From: Actinostola sp. cb2023 | Taxonomy: Eukaryota > Cnidaria > Anthozoa > Actiniaria > Actinostolidae | Assembly (NCBI GenBank): GCA_033675265.1 | Contig: JAUJYZ010000068.1 | Span: 106,001-170,000, forward strand | Direction of reading: 5' to 3' | DNA: 64,000 nucleotides | In this document: one piece after another, positions 21,430 through 33,672 of the stretch | How the letters are laid out: the number at the start of each line of letters is the position of its first letter | Numbering within the stretch: the stretch's first letter is position 1 | The notes under the pieces: generated by a model | What the model was told of the DNA's origin: nothing | What the model saw: only the letters and a program-made list of their open reading frames with translations | Databases searched by the model: none | Program-made: the position numbers and the translations under genes

Positions 21430-22277
21430 AAAATAAGAATTATAATAAAATAATACTAATAATCATAATATCTAACAATTTACACACGTATTCTTTGTGT
21501 TCATGAAATTAGTCTTTAGAAACAAGACATTTTGACAGTAGACATTCTATTGACATTTTATTGAATTACTGTTACAAGCCGTTTGGACGTCCTGCACGTC
21601 TAATCGAGGCTGTGTTGTACATTTCTTACAACAAGTTACCCATGCAGTACATACTATTAACTATATAAATATTACAATATACATATTACTATGCTTTTTA
21701 CTACAGATATTACAATAATGAATACACAAAATAAATAGATCACTAACATGGCCTATAAATAAAAAATAGGCAGTCAAGGACTGCATGTGGCTACTATAAA
21801 TAAACAAAAACAGGTAGTCTATAACTACATGTAGGTACTGAGGTTTTGAAATATAGAAGCAATGTGTAGTTGGATTGATTCCTCTGTTGAACTGGTATGT
21901 TTGAACTATCTGCTGGAACTTGTTCTTTGGTTCTATATAATGCTAATTTACTGAATCAGAAATGTATTTTAATACAAAGTTTAATTGAAAACAATTGTGA
22001 CAGCGTACAAATAATTGAACAATAACAGTCATGTTATTAACAATCAATATGAACAGCATTGATATATCATTAGTGATTGAATATTAATATTAATTTAACA
22101 ATGAATTGATAATGGCGTCATGACGACTCCGAAACGTCGCTCAATAAATCTTTTCCTTTCTTTGAGTTTTGCGATATTATGCTTTTCCAAAAATTTAACT
22201 GAAGTGGTGTTTATTTATTTATTTGACTTCACCTAAATATATGAAAACTTTGAGTATAATAAATAGAATATCTAATT
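21430..22277. other. Non-coding stretch; PLE-like tail near 22.12 kb
   Basis: No exon or repeat array is seen. Near 22110-22150 the plus strand reads GACTCCGAAACGTCGCTC followed by AATAAATC, which resembles the GAAACGTC...AATAAA end of the foldback element at 2769-2959. This may be the 3' edge of a related, degraded retroelement. Confidence 0.4.
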
Positions 22278-24105
22278 TGAAGATAGGTTTACACTCTAAT
22301 ATACTATGATTTTATGCTATTTTGCACCAGAAACTAGACACATCTCTCGTGTGTAAAGATCTTTTCAGTTCACAGGCTCGCCAGTCACCACCCTCTGTTT
22401 GTGTATTGGGCTTCCTGTGTCTTATTTGATCGATCGGCAGTATATAATATGGCCGTAAATTCACTTCTAGAATCCTGTCCTTTTGATATCTTGTATTTCT
22501 AAAACTGCTTTCAAAATAAAGATGAATATGCACTTCACTCCTGTGTGTCATTTATTTAGCGATTACAACGGCTTTTAGCGAGTTTTGGGATAAAGACTGA
22601 AAGAGTAACGAGAGCCGTGTTTGTTTTGTGTCTCGCATATAAGCTTACTTAAACGGACGGTGTAAAGTGCAGGTTGCAGGTTGCAGGTTGCAGGTTGCAG
22701 GTTGCAGGTTGCAGGTTGCAGGTTGCAGGTTGCAGGTCAAAATAACTCAAACCAACTTTCCCTTGGATTATTTTTTCAGTCAATGGTTAATAAGCTTACT
22801 ATCGGTTACTTCGAAAACAAAATTGGCCGATATTCGTCGAAAAACGAAAGACTCCCGAAAGTGAGATTATAAAATGTCCCGAAATCAGGCAAATCCAATG
22901 AGTGAGGAAAGGTTGTGTTCGCACCACGTTCAGCTTCAAAATCAGTCCATTAAGGCATTAGTTGTTTTTCTCTGATTCAGATTGCAGGGAGATTGGCTCG
23001 ATGATCAACTGTCAATACCTGTCTTTTCGGATCTTTTCGGCTTTCCATGAATAAAACCACCCCCAGAATAACAGCTTTTTACTTTGAGGAGTAAAATTCA
23101 CGTGTCCAGGGGTTTTCCAGTGGCAGTTTTTCAAATCAATTGGCCAAGATAAGTCATGTTTTTATACGGCAGCGACAAATCAGCCGCCATCTTTAGCTAT
23201 AGCACTATGGGTTTCCTGTGGTAGGATATAATTGTGTTTGGGTTACCTGTGCTAAAGATGGCGGCTGATTTGTCGCTGCCGTATAAAAACATGACTTATC
23301 TTGGCCAATTGATTTGAAAAACTGCCACTGGAAAACCCCTGGACACGTGAATTTTACTCCTCAAAGTAAAAAGCTGTTATTCTGGGGGTGGTTTTATTCA
23401 TGGAAAGCCGAAAAGATCCGAAAAGACAGGTATTGACAGTTGATCATCGAGCCAATCTCCCTGCAATCTGAATCAGAGAAAAACAACTAATGCCTTAATG
23501 GACTGATTTTGAAGCTGAACGTGGTGCGAACACAACCTTTCCTCACTCATTGGATTTGCCTGATTTCGGGACATTTTATAATCTCACTTTCGGGAGTCTT
23601 TCGTTTTTCGACGAATATCGGCCAATTTTGTTTTCGAAGTAACCGATAGTAAGCTTATTAAATTGACTGAAAAAATAATCCAAGGGAAAGTTGGTTTGAG
23701 TTATTTTGACCTGCAACCTGCAACCTGCAACCTGCAACCTGCAACCTGCAACCTGCAACCTGCAACCTGCAACCTGCACTTTACACCGTCCGTTACTTAA
23801 AGACATTAAGTAAGTTATTTGTTCCTCGAAGAGAATTACTTGACACTTTAAATCGGTTATAGATCTGGCAGTTTACATGGAGCCACTACACAGACAAGAG
23901 TCGATCGTCATGGACTGATGGAGCTATTTTAAAGGCCGAACAAACACAAACACAATCGATATTCCACTGGAAAATAATCTCAACAAACCGTCACTGAAAA
24001 ACTTGAAAACATCTTGATGATCAAACACTTGACACTTTGCACGAGAGATTGGTCCGGTTTCTGGTGCAAAATAGAATAGTAGAGAGTGTAAACTTACCCT
24101 TCTAA
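22278..24105. mobile_element. Dispersed element, copy 1, interrupted by a palindrome
   Basis: The ends are related inverted sequences: GGTTTACACTCTAATATAC ... ATTTTGCACCAGAAAC on the left, and TTCTGGTGCAAAAT ... GAGTGTAAACTTACCC on the right. The same outer sequences occur at 33204-33672 with only about 470 bp between them. Here about 1.3 kb of extra DNA, including a giant palindrome, lies in the middle. Similarity to the second copy extends a little past the right end, so the true boundaries are uncertain. It has no coding frame. Confidence 0.6.
22652..23794. repeat. Giant near-perfect palindrome
   Basis: The left arm (22652-23197) and right arm (23251-23794) are reverse complements over about 545 bp with only a 2-nt length difference that I could find (GGTTAATAAG against TTAATAAG). 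The spacer is 53 bp. Each arm ends outside in a heptamer tract, GGTTGCA on the left (22669-22738) and TGCAACC on the right (23710-23778). No coding potential is evident. It could be a foldback transposon, a recent inverted duplication or an assembly artefact. Confidence 0.92.
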
Positions 24106-24506
24106 ACAAAGCCGTGAAGCGAAAAGCACATGGAAATCCAACACGACGTATTTTGAACGCTATCGAATCGATAAAATGTCGACAACCACGAGAAGAATGA
24201 GTATCCGAATCGATAAAATGTCGACAACCAGACGAATAAACCATCGGGACCATCGGGTACATCGTCGCGACATCGTGGCTGATTTTCGATCACCTGACTA
24301 GTTCCGAACACTATACTATCCGAATTACTTACTTACGGACGGACTTTCACACTCGATGACATAGTGGCTACTTTCTTCTAAGAAGAGAAGTAGCCACAAA
24401 AAGGAAAGAAAAAAAAAAGACAAAATAGCCAACCTAAGCAAATAAAAAAAAATTGGAAAGAGTCTCGATAAAATACTTGATTAAAACTGCATTGGGGTTA
24501 TGATAG

Positions 24507-24962
<456 letters not shown>

Positions 24963-24969
24963 AAATAAA

Positions 24970-25078
24970 AAAAGGGGGGCTGAAGAAGAGGGAGGAGTGG
25001 GGAGAAAAGGGCCCTTCCTAAATCTTCCCATTCCCCCTCTTCTTTCCTCCGCCCCCCCTTTCTCCCTCCCCTTAGGGC
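24970..25078. repeat. Purine tract followed by pyrimidine tract
   Basis: A G/A-rich run (AGGGAGGAGTGGGGAG) is followed by C/T-rich DNA (CTTTCCTCCGCCCCCCC). Together they have some inverted symmetry and could form a hairpin or triplex. Confidence 0.6.
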
Positions 25079-25258
25079 CACGCTACGCAGGCTACTCTAG
25101 ATACAAATGAGAGCCTTTGAACAAAATACCCGTGGTGCTTTGCAGAGGCTACTCTCAATAAATAGGTCAAATGAGCCAATTATTATTTCCGCTTTCGATT
25201 TTCAACAAAATCTTTTTTATTTTGAAATACGCATAATTTTTAACAACAGTATGTTGCT

Positions 25259-25833
25259 TCATCCCCTATTAAGAGTTCGATCATTGAAGTCTAATACGTG
25301 GAACAAATATAGTTCAAACCTTGGACTCGTCCAGAGCGAATTATTTGCTATTGATGCTAAGTTTACTGTGACTTTTCTAGATCCAAATCCTCTATGATCA
25401 CCCATCCACCCAGGCATTTCTCTCAAGTACTTTCCCATCGGTTTTCCTGTCTGGTGATGAAGTTCGTAGGCCTCCAGCCATAAGCGACCTTTCATAAACA
25501 CTTGATACAGTGTATTATCGTCTGTCCAAAGATTCGGTCTGAAATGGCAGATCTTTGTGAGATTGTCCTTGGTGGTGCCATAACTGTGATCATTATAATC
25601 GAGGTTTCTGCCATTTGACTTCCTCAGTGGGTGACTAGTACTGCTTACAACCAAGTCGGGACAGGAGTTTGGGAAATCCTTTGATCATTATTGGTGTTCA
25701 TGGCCACTGCAACTTTGGCTTCAGCAGGCCTAGGAGTTTGATGACTAATCCATGTAATTCTGCCTGGGAAATGGTTCTCTAGAATTGCTTTCTCTAACTC
25801 AAGCCGACTCCTTTGAATTTCAGTCCACGGCAT
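25259..25833 (-). pseudogene. Single-exon UBC/RWD-like ORF, frameshifted
   Basis: Two minus-strand frames follow one another. The first starts MPWTEIQRSRLELEKAILEN and includes FPGRITWISHQTPRPAEAKV. The second carries DFPNSCPDLVV, LTKICHFRPNLWTDDNTL and VFMKGRLWLEAYELH. The order of an N-terminal helix, an antiparallel sheet with a Y/FP...CP motif, and then a W...TL...WL stretch resembles ubiquitin-conjugating-like (UBC/RWD) folds. I do not see a convincing catalytic cysteine context. A break near 25.65 kb with loss of some residues makes this a probable pseudogene or retrocopy. The fold assignment is inference. Confidence 0.45.
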
Positions 25834-26059
25834 ATTTATGGAATGAACAATATACGCATGCTCAGTTTGGAGGAGAAATTGCTATAAATAACTCACCAAC
25901 AATTTGAAGTTGCGCACATGCAACAGACAAAAATTGTTTTGTACATGTTATATTTTTCATTTTGGAATGTTCTTTTTTTCATATTTTTTCAAACAAGGTT
26001 ACAAAGTCTGTACAAGGTAAAAAATAACAGGAAAACATATATATACAACTTAACTGATT

Positions 26060-26383
26060 GAGTGAATGAATGCACGAATAAAAGAATGGATGAATGATTG
26101 AACGAACGAATGAATAAATGAATGAATAAATAAATGGATGGGTGGGTGAATAAATGAATGAATGAATGAATGAATATATGGATGGATGAATAAATGAATG
26201 AATAAATGGATGGATGAATGAATGAATGAATGGATGGATGGATGGATGGATGGATGGATGGATGAATGAATGAATAAATGGATGGATGAATGAATGAATG
26301 AATGGATGGATGGATGGATGGATGGATGGATGGATGGATGGATGGATGGATGGATGGATGGATGGATGGATGGATGGATGGAT
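26060..26383. repeat. ATGA/ATGG tetranucleotide array
   Basis: GAATGAAT and GATGGATG units alternate, ending in about 20 pure GGAT repeats. Open frames of repeated HPSI or DGWM are artefacts. Confidence 0.95.
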
Positions 26384-27372
26384 GTCTTTGTGTGGACCTA
26401 CTTCTGGGGACATTTTGTTGGTTCCACACCAGACTTCCGGGGACTTCTGAACATAAGGAGCCAGAGCCAAGTTATAATGGTCACAATGGGGTAGCGCGGT
26501 TGCTATCGATCGAATTACTATATGTCAACATTGTCTTTCAAAGGCCAATTAAGTTGTTTGCTTTCTTTCCGTAGCAATACATTTCTGTGTACTCTCATCA
26601 AATGAGTTCTGACAAGCGAGCGCGATTTTGAAGTTGTAAATAAAGTTAATGAGCCGTGTAGATCGAGACTGTGGGATCGATGCGACCATCACTGATAAAC
26701 AGGGTAGGAACTGAACAGCAGAATTTGTGGGCAATCAACAAAATATTCCAAAGAGCTGTGCTTGCTCTCTGTTTTCCTCTGCAAATCAAGGCAATTTCGC
26801 TGGCATGATGTAAATGGCGCGCAAATAGATCATCGAGTATTTGATGGAGGCGACCAAAAAAGAAGAGGTTTACGTTTACATGTGTCTGAGCTATTGTGTT
26901 CTGGCTGGGATTCTTAGGCAGAAACCCAACCTCATGTGTTAACGACCAAGAGCTCCAGAATCTCATGTCCGTGTAGCTAACTCGTTCGGCGATCTTAATA
27001 ATTATAATACAGAATCGTCGCCATCTTTTCCGCCAAAATGTAGCGATTATCGAATGCAAGCTAAGGGAGTTCTTTCAGAAATTCTCTCCGAAGATAAAGA
27101 TGCCTATCCAACAAAAGTACGTGGAATCATTTGGTACTACCTACTGTAGTTTAAGCTCCAGGTACTTAGGATCCCTGATTAATGTTAAAATCTATGGCAA
27201 TCCGTAAAATCTAACTTGCCTTCCGAAGGTAAGTTTAATTGATGATCTGCGCATACATCCGATCATTCTTTCCCGCAATATTTTATTTCAATTCCCGATC
27301 GGCCTTGGTCGTGACACAGTCACAGGGATTGCACTGTAACTTAGCGCTAACATCATATTATAATAAAATGCA
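26384..27372. other. Non-coding stretch with dispersed-repeat fragment
   Basis: 26390-26450 is the reverse complement of the repeat seen at 34565-34605 and 35761-35800 (GTGTGGAACCAACAAAATGT region). A 137-codon minus-strand frame at 26646-27059 has no recognisable domain and I do not call it. Otherwise nothing was seen. Confidence 0.5.
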
Positions 27373-27375
27373 ACT

Positions 27376-27715
27376 CTACTGAGCTGGGAATCAGTTTATA
27401 CTGATAAATCGCCCGCCGTAACAATCATGCCGACACCAAATACTGAGCTGGGAATCAGTTTATACTGATAAATCAGCCCGTAACAATCATGTAACACCAA
27501 ACTGCATCTCTACTGAGCTGGGAATCAGTTTATACTGATAAATCAGCCTATAAACAATCATATAACACCAAACTGCATCTCTACTGAGCTGGGAATCAGT
27601 TGATACTGATAAATCAGCCAGTAACGTAACAATCATGTAACACCAAACTGCATCTCTACGTACTGAGCTGGGAATCAGTTTATACTGATAAATCAGCCTA
27701 TAAACAATCATGTCA
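27376..27715. repeat. About 70-bp tandem repeat, five copies
   Basis: Units contain TACTGAGCTGGGAATCAGTT, then TATACTGATAAATCAGCC, then AACAATCATGTAACACC. Copies start near 27378, 27442, 27512, 27583 and 27661. The inner AATCAGTTTATACTGAT is an imperfect palindrome. Confidence 0.88.
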
Positions 27716-28416
27716 CGGCAGTATCACTGCATGCCAAGCTGCATCTCTACTGATCAATATGTCGATATATCCTTGTACATATGTATACAATGTTATAATA
27801 CGTCCAAAATCTACAATTTTCCTTTTCTTATGTTTTTATGGCCGAATAAAATGACTTTAGAGTCATTGTTGGTATATATCACATTCAATAAACAACAATC
27901 ACTTTGTCGCCTTTGTTTAACCTTCATGTACTTTAGGGAAGGTATCATATTAGTTGTGGTCATCTATGGTGTCGAAAGGAATCTAAAATATGCGGGAAAA
28001 TTTCCTGCATATTTCTGGTAACTAAGTCGTTGTGGCTCGTTATGGTTCTGGGGACATTTTGATGTCCCCAGAACCTTCATTATTTCAAAATGCTTCTTTC
28101 ATAGTAAAATGTAATTTTTCACCCCTATCTGAAATGTCCCCAGAAGTCAAATTTGTGGATGCTTGTCCCCATAAAACTTTCTAGTGTGGAAGTCCAATTT
28201 AGTCACTGACCTTCCAAACTGGTGTTATCTTGAGAAGTGGTATATATGCATTTCAAACCAACTTTTTTTTATCAAGGAATAATCTTATTTTGGATTTCCA
28301 CTCAAGTTATATTCGGTGTGGATATTTTGTGGGGACTTGAAGAAAATTTGCCCATGGTAAAAGGAGATAGAAAATTATCAACTCTATTGCAACAATATGT
28401 TGTTATTCTAAAACCG

Positions 28417-28545
28417 TGAAACAGTACAAACTATTTAGTGCTAAATAGCACCAATGAAACAATAGAAAACAAAAGACATTGCACTATTTAGTGTTAATTA
28501 GTTAGCACTGTTTCATGGTTTTAGTGTTTGCACTCTACTTTTATT
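28417..28545. repeat. MITE-like repeat, AGTGCTAAATAG family
   Basis: AACAGTACAAACTATTTAGTGC and GCACTATTTAGTGTTAATTAG are partly inverted, flanking GAAACAATAGAAAAC. The same family is seen at about 59890-60010, 62364-63060 and 63358-63510. Confidence 0.6.
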
Positions 28546-29340
28546 GTTTTGCTTTGAGGTAAAATATATTAAATGTATTTTTTAATATCTAAGTGAAACG
28601 TAGTACAACAAAAATAATTATAAGTAATACCATGCATGCATGCATGATCACTTCAAAATGACTGAATGCAATAATTGCTCCCAAATTTAAATAGTCATTA
28701 TGTTGGACTGACTAACCTCGTGTTCATGTGAAATCTAATCTTTAAGTGCATTTGATCATTTCGCCATGGAATATGCGCTATATAAGTTATTAAATTATTA
28801 TTATTACTAATTTATACTCTTATACTGTGTAATGAAACAAAGATGTGCCACATGAAGCATATTCCCCAGAGTACAATATTCTTTCACTTAACACTATAAT
28901 ATATTCTGCTTTGCAGTTAACTCAAGCCAGTATTTATATAGTCATACATGTGTGACTAAGAAGACTTATTATGGCTCTCACGGCACAAACTGTACATGCT
29001 GTACTCCTCAGTTCCTAATGTTGCAGATTATAATTTTAACATCCTGTGTGATGGCTATAGCACTGTCATCATATTCGGTTGAAGCGCCACCCTTCTCTTG
29101 ACAGAAACAGATCGAGGCACGAGACAGTCAACGTCAGGGTCGTCACAAATATGCCATATATAATTAGTATCCTTTAAAGGGAAATAGGAGCACCTGCATT
29201 TAAAAAAAGCAAATCAAAGCATTACAATTTCATACTTTTTTGCAATCTACATGTATCTATAATGTCACAAATAATCTATTGTTGGTATATAAGGGTCTAC
29301 AATCTATTGGTATAGGTTCTACAAACTATTTTAAAATTAG

Positions 29341-29400
29341 CTAGTAGGGCCCGGGGGGGAGGGGGGTGGGGTGGAGGGGGGTGGGGTGGAGAGGGGGTCT
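29341..29400. repeat. G-rich tract, quadruplex candidate
   Basis: Runs such as GGGGGG, GGGGTGG and GAGGGGGGT give many G-triplets within 55 nt on the plus strand. Confidence 0.75.
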
Positions 29401-29479
29401 TCCTATGTTTGGATGGTAGGGGTGATCATCGTATCTTTTAGGATAATTATATTTATCTAGATTGTCTCGAATATATTGT

Positions 29480-29740
29480 ATTAACTGATGATTCTCAATG
29501 ATGGTCAATGATTCTCAATGATGGTTAATAATTCTCAATGATTCTCAATGATGATTCTCAATGATGGTTGATGATCGGTGGTCATTAAATGATGGTTAAT
29601 GATGGTTGATGATGGCCAATGATGAGTATGATGGGTTAATGTGATAGTACATGTAGTTATGATATAATATGACAGTGTATGATGGTAGTAGATGATGGTA
29701 TAAATGATGGTCAATGACAGTGTACAATGGTATGGATTTA
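29480..29740. repeat. Degenerate ATGATGGT repeat
   Basis: Imperfect units of TCTCAATGATGGT and ATGATGGT drift in sequence. Confidence 0.75.
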
Positions 29741-29813
29741 GAAAAGTATATGGAATTGACACGTTAGTGTACCCTAACTAGAGTCAAATTTCAAGCGATT
29801 TATGTGTTCAATA

Positions 29814-30081
29814 CAGTCATTCTCAAAAAGGTTGCCCAGATAGAAAGACTACAATACTACAATAAAGTCACGTGATTTGATCATTATGTTTTCAATTTCT
29901 GCGCACGGAACTGCGAGTTGACACCAGCGCTATTACCGGTACATTCAGTTCTCACAATGCCGTGTACTTTGCATCTCAAATTGAAATTCCATGCGAGGAA
30001 ATTGAAAACATAATGAATCACATGACTTTATATTGTAGTACTGTAGTCTTTTCATCTGGACAACCTTTTTGAGAATGACTG
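29814..30081. mobile_element. Mariner-type MITE, CAGTCATTCTC ends
   Basis: The element starts CAGTCATTCTCAAAAAGG and ends CCTTTTTGAGAATGACTG, with arms of roughly 85 bp. It is bounded by TA on both sides (29812-29813 and 30082-30083). It is 268 bp and has no coding part, as expected of a non-autonomous Tc1/mariner-like element. Confidence 0.85.
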
Positions 30082-30083
30082 TA

Positions 30084-30787
30084 CATATTGTCTCAAACCA
30101 TGATTTAAAAACAATATGATCTGTTTTAATTCTTCTACTGCCACTTACTTTGTGATTTGTCGAGGGAAAAGGCTTGTTTTCAGGGATTGAACGTACCCTA
30201 CCACCACCAACTAAAAAATGACAATTAAGGCTGGTATAAGCTTAATTTAACTCCGAAAGGAATTAATCCACTCCAATCACTTGGAAACACTGTCTCGGCT
30301 CAAAATGCCACTTTTCGCGGTCAAAATTGAATCAAACCTTGGACACTTCTAAAGTGGTCGATGAACTAAAACATATTGACTTTCTGTGGCCTTTGCTTCA
30401 GCCAAAGCGGAGAAATCGAATTACATTCACAGAATATACAACTCCCCAAGAGGCTCTGCCGCAACCAAACCGGACACCACAAATCAAACAGCTTCAGCAC
30501 AGGCAGCTACCCAATCTGAACCCGACAAAGGACTTCAACGGGCCAGAAGTTTGTGTCTCTTCCTCGACAACTCACAAAGTAAGTGGCAGTATGAGAAATA
30601 TAACACATCATATTGCCCATGTTTTGAGACATATATTGAACATGTAAATGGCTTTGAAATTTAATTGTAGAGCTGCGTTCGACACCACTAAAATGAGTGT
30701 GTGCAAACGCAAGGTCCAACACTGTTTGGATCACACTGTTGGGTGTTCTTGGCAGTTGTTGGGCAAAGCTTGAGGTCCCCGTTTCAA
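30084..30787. other. Unassigned stretch with weak ORFs
   Basis: Overlapping plus-strand frames at 30327-30664 are followed by a GTAAGT at 30580-30585, but no domain is recognisable and both frames have similar quality. I see no other feature. Confidence 0.35.
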
Positions 30788-32684
30788 ACTTTTTGATCAG
30801 ACGGTTTAAACCGCAGGGGTGCAGGGGTATAATAAATAAAAAAGCTGATGATATATGATATTTTGAAATAAATGTTTTCACCCGATACTCGAACGGCCAT
30901 CGGCGCGCGCCGCACGAGAAAGATCTTGTAGAGAAAGATTTGTAGAGATATTATAAAGAATATCATCCTCTAGGGTTTTGTTTCGTTAACATAGACGCTT
31001 TGTAATATTACCGGGCAAAGTACGACATGCACAAACAAGGTTGAATGAACTATAAACAAGACGCTCATTGAGCATTCACTCGTGCCCTGGTGCAATTGCG
31101 TTCTGAAATGAAGTTCATATAATGAGAGACGCATGGGCACCAACATAAACAAGAGCGAACTATTTGACCCATTTGAGCATAGAATTACTTCAGTACGTGT
31201 ATAGTGTTATTGAACCAAAAACAAACGATGGAAGTTATCAGAACCATCTGACCCGATGCAACCTCAAGACATACCAAAGAACTTTACAGTAATATCAGTA
31301 AAAACGTTAATAGCCCGACTTCACGCTACTAGCTAGCTTAGAGCATCTTGTTTCAATCTAAATATAGACGAGAATATATTGTGGGTTTGCGAAGAAAGAG
31401 GTCGCAAGGTTCAAATCTCAAAATACTGAACCCACCAACTATTCAGCTTATATTGAATAGATTTTTGAAAGAATCTCATAGGGGTGACAGGCACTTTAAG
31501 CTTATATAAGCTTATATTATATTTAGCGTACACACAAATTAACACACAATTAGGACGATCAGCAATTCAGGGAAAGACCTAAGCTTATAATCTTATAGCT
31601 AGTCTTTGGAAGTTTTGCGTCATTGAAATTAATCGTAATATACGTGAATCTTATACTAAAGTAAAGGAAATTTATCGCTGAATCCGATTTTCACGGTAAA
31701 AATGTGTTTGGAGCAAGCGTATTAGAGTTTAAACGCAGTTTATATCCCCGTCACGCTCGCTTGTGAAAACCGCTATGTACAACCGAGCTCCAAATTCTAT
31801 TTTCAACCTTGTTCGTGCTACTGCATGTCGTACTTTGCCCGGTAATATTAAAACAAAACCCTAGAGGATGATATTCTTTATAATATCTCTACAAATCTTT
31901 CTCATCTTTCTCGTGCGGCGCGCGCCGATGGCCGTTGGAGTATCGGGTGAAAACATTTATTTTAAAATATCATATACAGTCAACTCTCTCGTAAGCGGAC
32001 ACCCTCGGGAATTGAAAAAAGTGTCCGTTAGTAGAGCTGTCCGCTTATGAGAACTATTCCCGTAAGCGGACACCAAAGAAAAATAGGGTGGATGTCCGCT
32101 TACGGGAGAGTTAATTACGTTTTAATCGGTAGAGAAAAATAGCAACTGGACCAACTGAACCGTACACCTTGCTTCCCCGCGGACAAATGGAGATTTGACA
32201 AAACCGATCCCCATAGCCTGCGTAGCCCGGCGCTGGGGAAAAAATGGACAAAAAAGGAGGGGATGAGGAAAAAAGGGACTGGGGAGGAGGGGAAAGGAGG
32301 AGGAGGGGGATTGGGGAGGAGAGGAGGGAGGGAGCGCTCTGTAAAAGGTCATATTTTTGTTGATTTATTGCAAATTAAAGACAAATTCCATTGCCGAAAG
32401 TCCATTATTATATGGTGTGTCCGCTTACGAGAGAGTGTAAACAAAAGAAAAATCCAATTTTCATTTTCAAAAGTGTCCGCGTCCGCTTAGGAGAGAGTGT
32501 CCGCTTACGGGAATGTGTAAATACAGAGTTTGACTGGGAGGTAAAACGGGGATTTGAAAAGGTGTCCGTAAGTAGAGCTGTCCGCTTACGAGAGTGTCCG
32601 TTAGCGGAGAGTTGACTGTATCATCAGCTTTTTTATTTATTACACCCCTGCACCCCTGCGGTTTAAACCGTCCACTTTTTGATC
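30788..32684. mobile_element. Mutator-like non-autonomous element with nested insertion
   Basis: Long terminal inverted repeats of about 230-250 bp are present: 30799 to about 31048 on the left, about 31804-31974 plus 32621-32673 on the right. They begin and end with GACGGTTTAAACCGC / GCGGTTTAAACCGTC. They are flanked by an 11-bp direct repeat ACTTTTTGATC at 30788-30798 and 32674-32684. Long TIRs with a 9-11 bp duplication point to the Mutator superfamily. The middle has no transposase frame. The right TIR is split by a 642-bp element at 31977-32618. Confidence 0.78.
31977..32618. mobile_element. Pogo-like element, copy 1 (nested)
   Basis: It begins CAGTCAACTCTCTCGTAAGCG and ends GGAGAGTTGACTG, flanked by TA on both sides. 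The interior repeats the motif GTCCGCTTACGAGAG several times and contains a G-rich stretch at about 32260-32335. It has no transposase. CAGT termini with a TA duplication fit the pogo branch of Tc1/mariner. A second copy lies at 49665-50160. Confidence 0.82.
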
Positions 32685-33203
32685 GACATTCTTACTTGGA
32701 TTTAAATAAAACAGAATCACATTTTCGAAATTTCACTCGCTCCTACAATGCTACATTGGGGTCATTGGCGAGACTCTACGCTTGCATGGCCTTGGGTTGT
32801 GATATTAAAGCTTATTTCAAAATTTATCTTTCATCATTATTAGTATCATACCTTTTGTTAATATTCAATGGGTGCTTTTTCTAGTCCTCCTGTCGAACAT
32901 CTCATCGCATAAACAACCGTTCAGCGTTCTGCACCGTGCACGTTGCTTGGAAGTTGGAAGTTTGAATTCGTTGGAATGTAGATCCCAGTACTCTTTCGGA
33001 AAACAGCAGGTCAAATTTTAAACAGCTACATTCATCAAAATAAAGTTACCCATCATTTACTAAGTTAAAATCGTATTATTTCAAACGAATTTTCCTATTT
33101 CTACGAACGCTTTGAAAATGCGCGTGACTGTATTGCGTGACAGAATTTAAATTTAAAATCTAAATTACCAAATCATTTTGTTAAGACTTTTTTATTAATT
33201 TGA
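32685..33203. other. Non-coding stretch
   Basis: No exon, tandem repeat or inverted repeat was recognised. Confidence 0.45.
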
Positions 33204-33672
33204 AGATAAGTTTACACTCTAATATACTATGATTTTATGCTATTTTGCACCAGAATCGTGTGTATTAGACTTTTCAGGTTGGCAGACTCGCCACCACCCT
33301 CTGTGTATTGGGCTTCCTGTGACTTATATTTGATCGATACAGTATAGTATGGCCGTAAATTCACTTCTAGAATCCTCTTCTTTTGATATCTTGAATTTCT
33401 AAAACTGCTTTCAAATAAAGATTAATATCTACTTGAGTCACATGAAGCCATGTCCCATTGAAGGTGATCGACTGCACAAACTAGTCGATCACCACCGCGG
33501 TCAGTGCCAGTGGACTGATGGAGCTATTAGTAGCCAAACAAACACAAATTAAACAACAAACCGTCACTGAAAAACTTGAAAACATCTCTGTTATGAACAA
33601 ACACTTGAGAGATGTGTCTTGGTTCCAGTGGTACAAAATAGAATAGCAATAGAGTTTGTAAACTTACCCATC
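33204..33672. mobile_element. Dispersed element, copy 2 (uninterrupted)
   Basis: It shares both ends and most of its length with 22278-24105, for example TATGGCCGTAAATTCACTTC, GTGGACTGATGGAGCTATT in variant form, and AACCGTCACTGAAAAACTTG. It lacks the palindrome insertion and so gives the approximate empty site. A local hairpin GGTGATCGACT...AGTCGATCACC lies at about 33462-33492. Confidence 0.65.

Noticed and set aside
26646..27059. 137-codon minus-strand frame as a gene
   Set aside because: No domain, no splice sites or conserved motif, and composition not clearly coding.
30327..30664. Two overlapping plus-strand frames ending near a GTAAGT
   Set aside because: Both frames look equally good, no homology is recognised and no acceptor of matching phase was found downstream.
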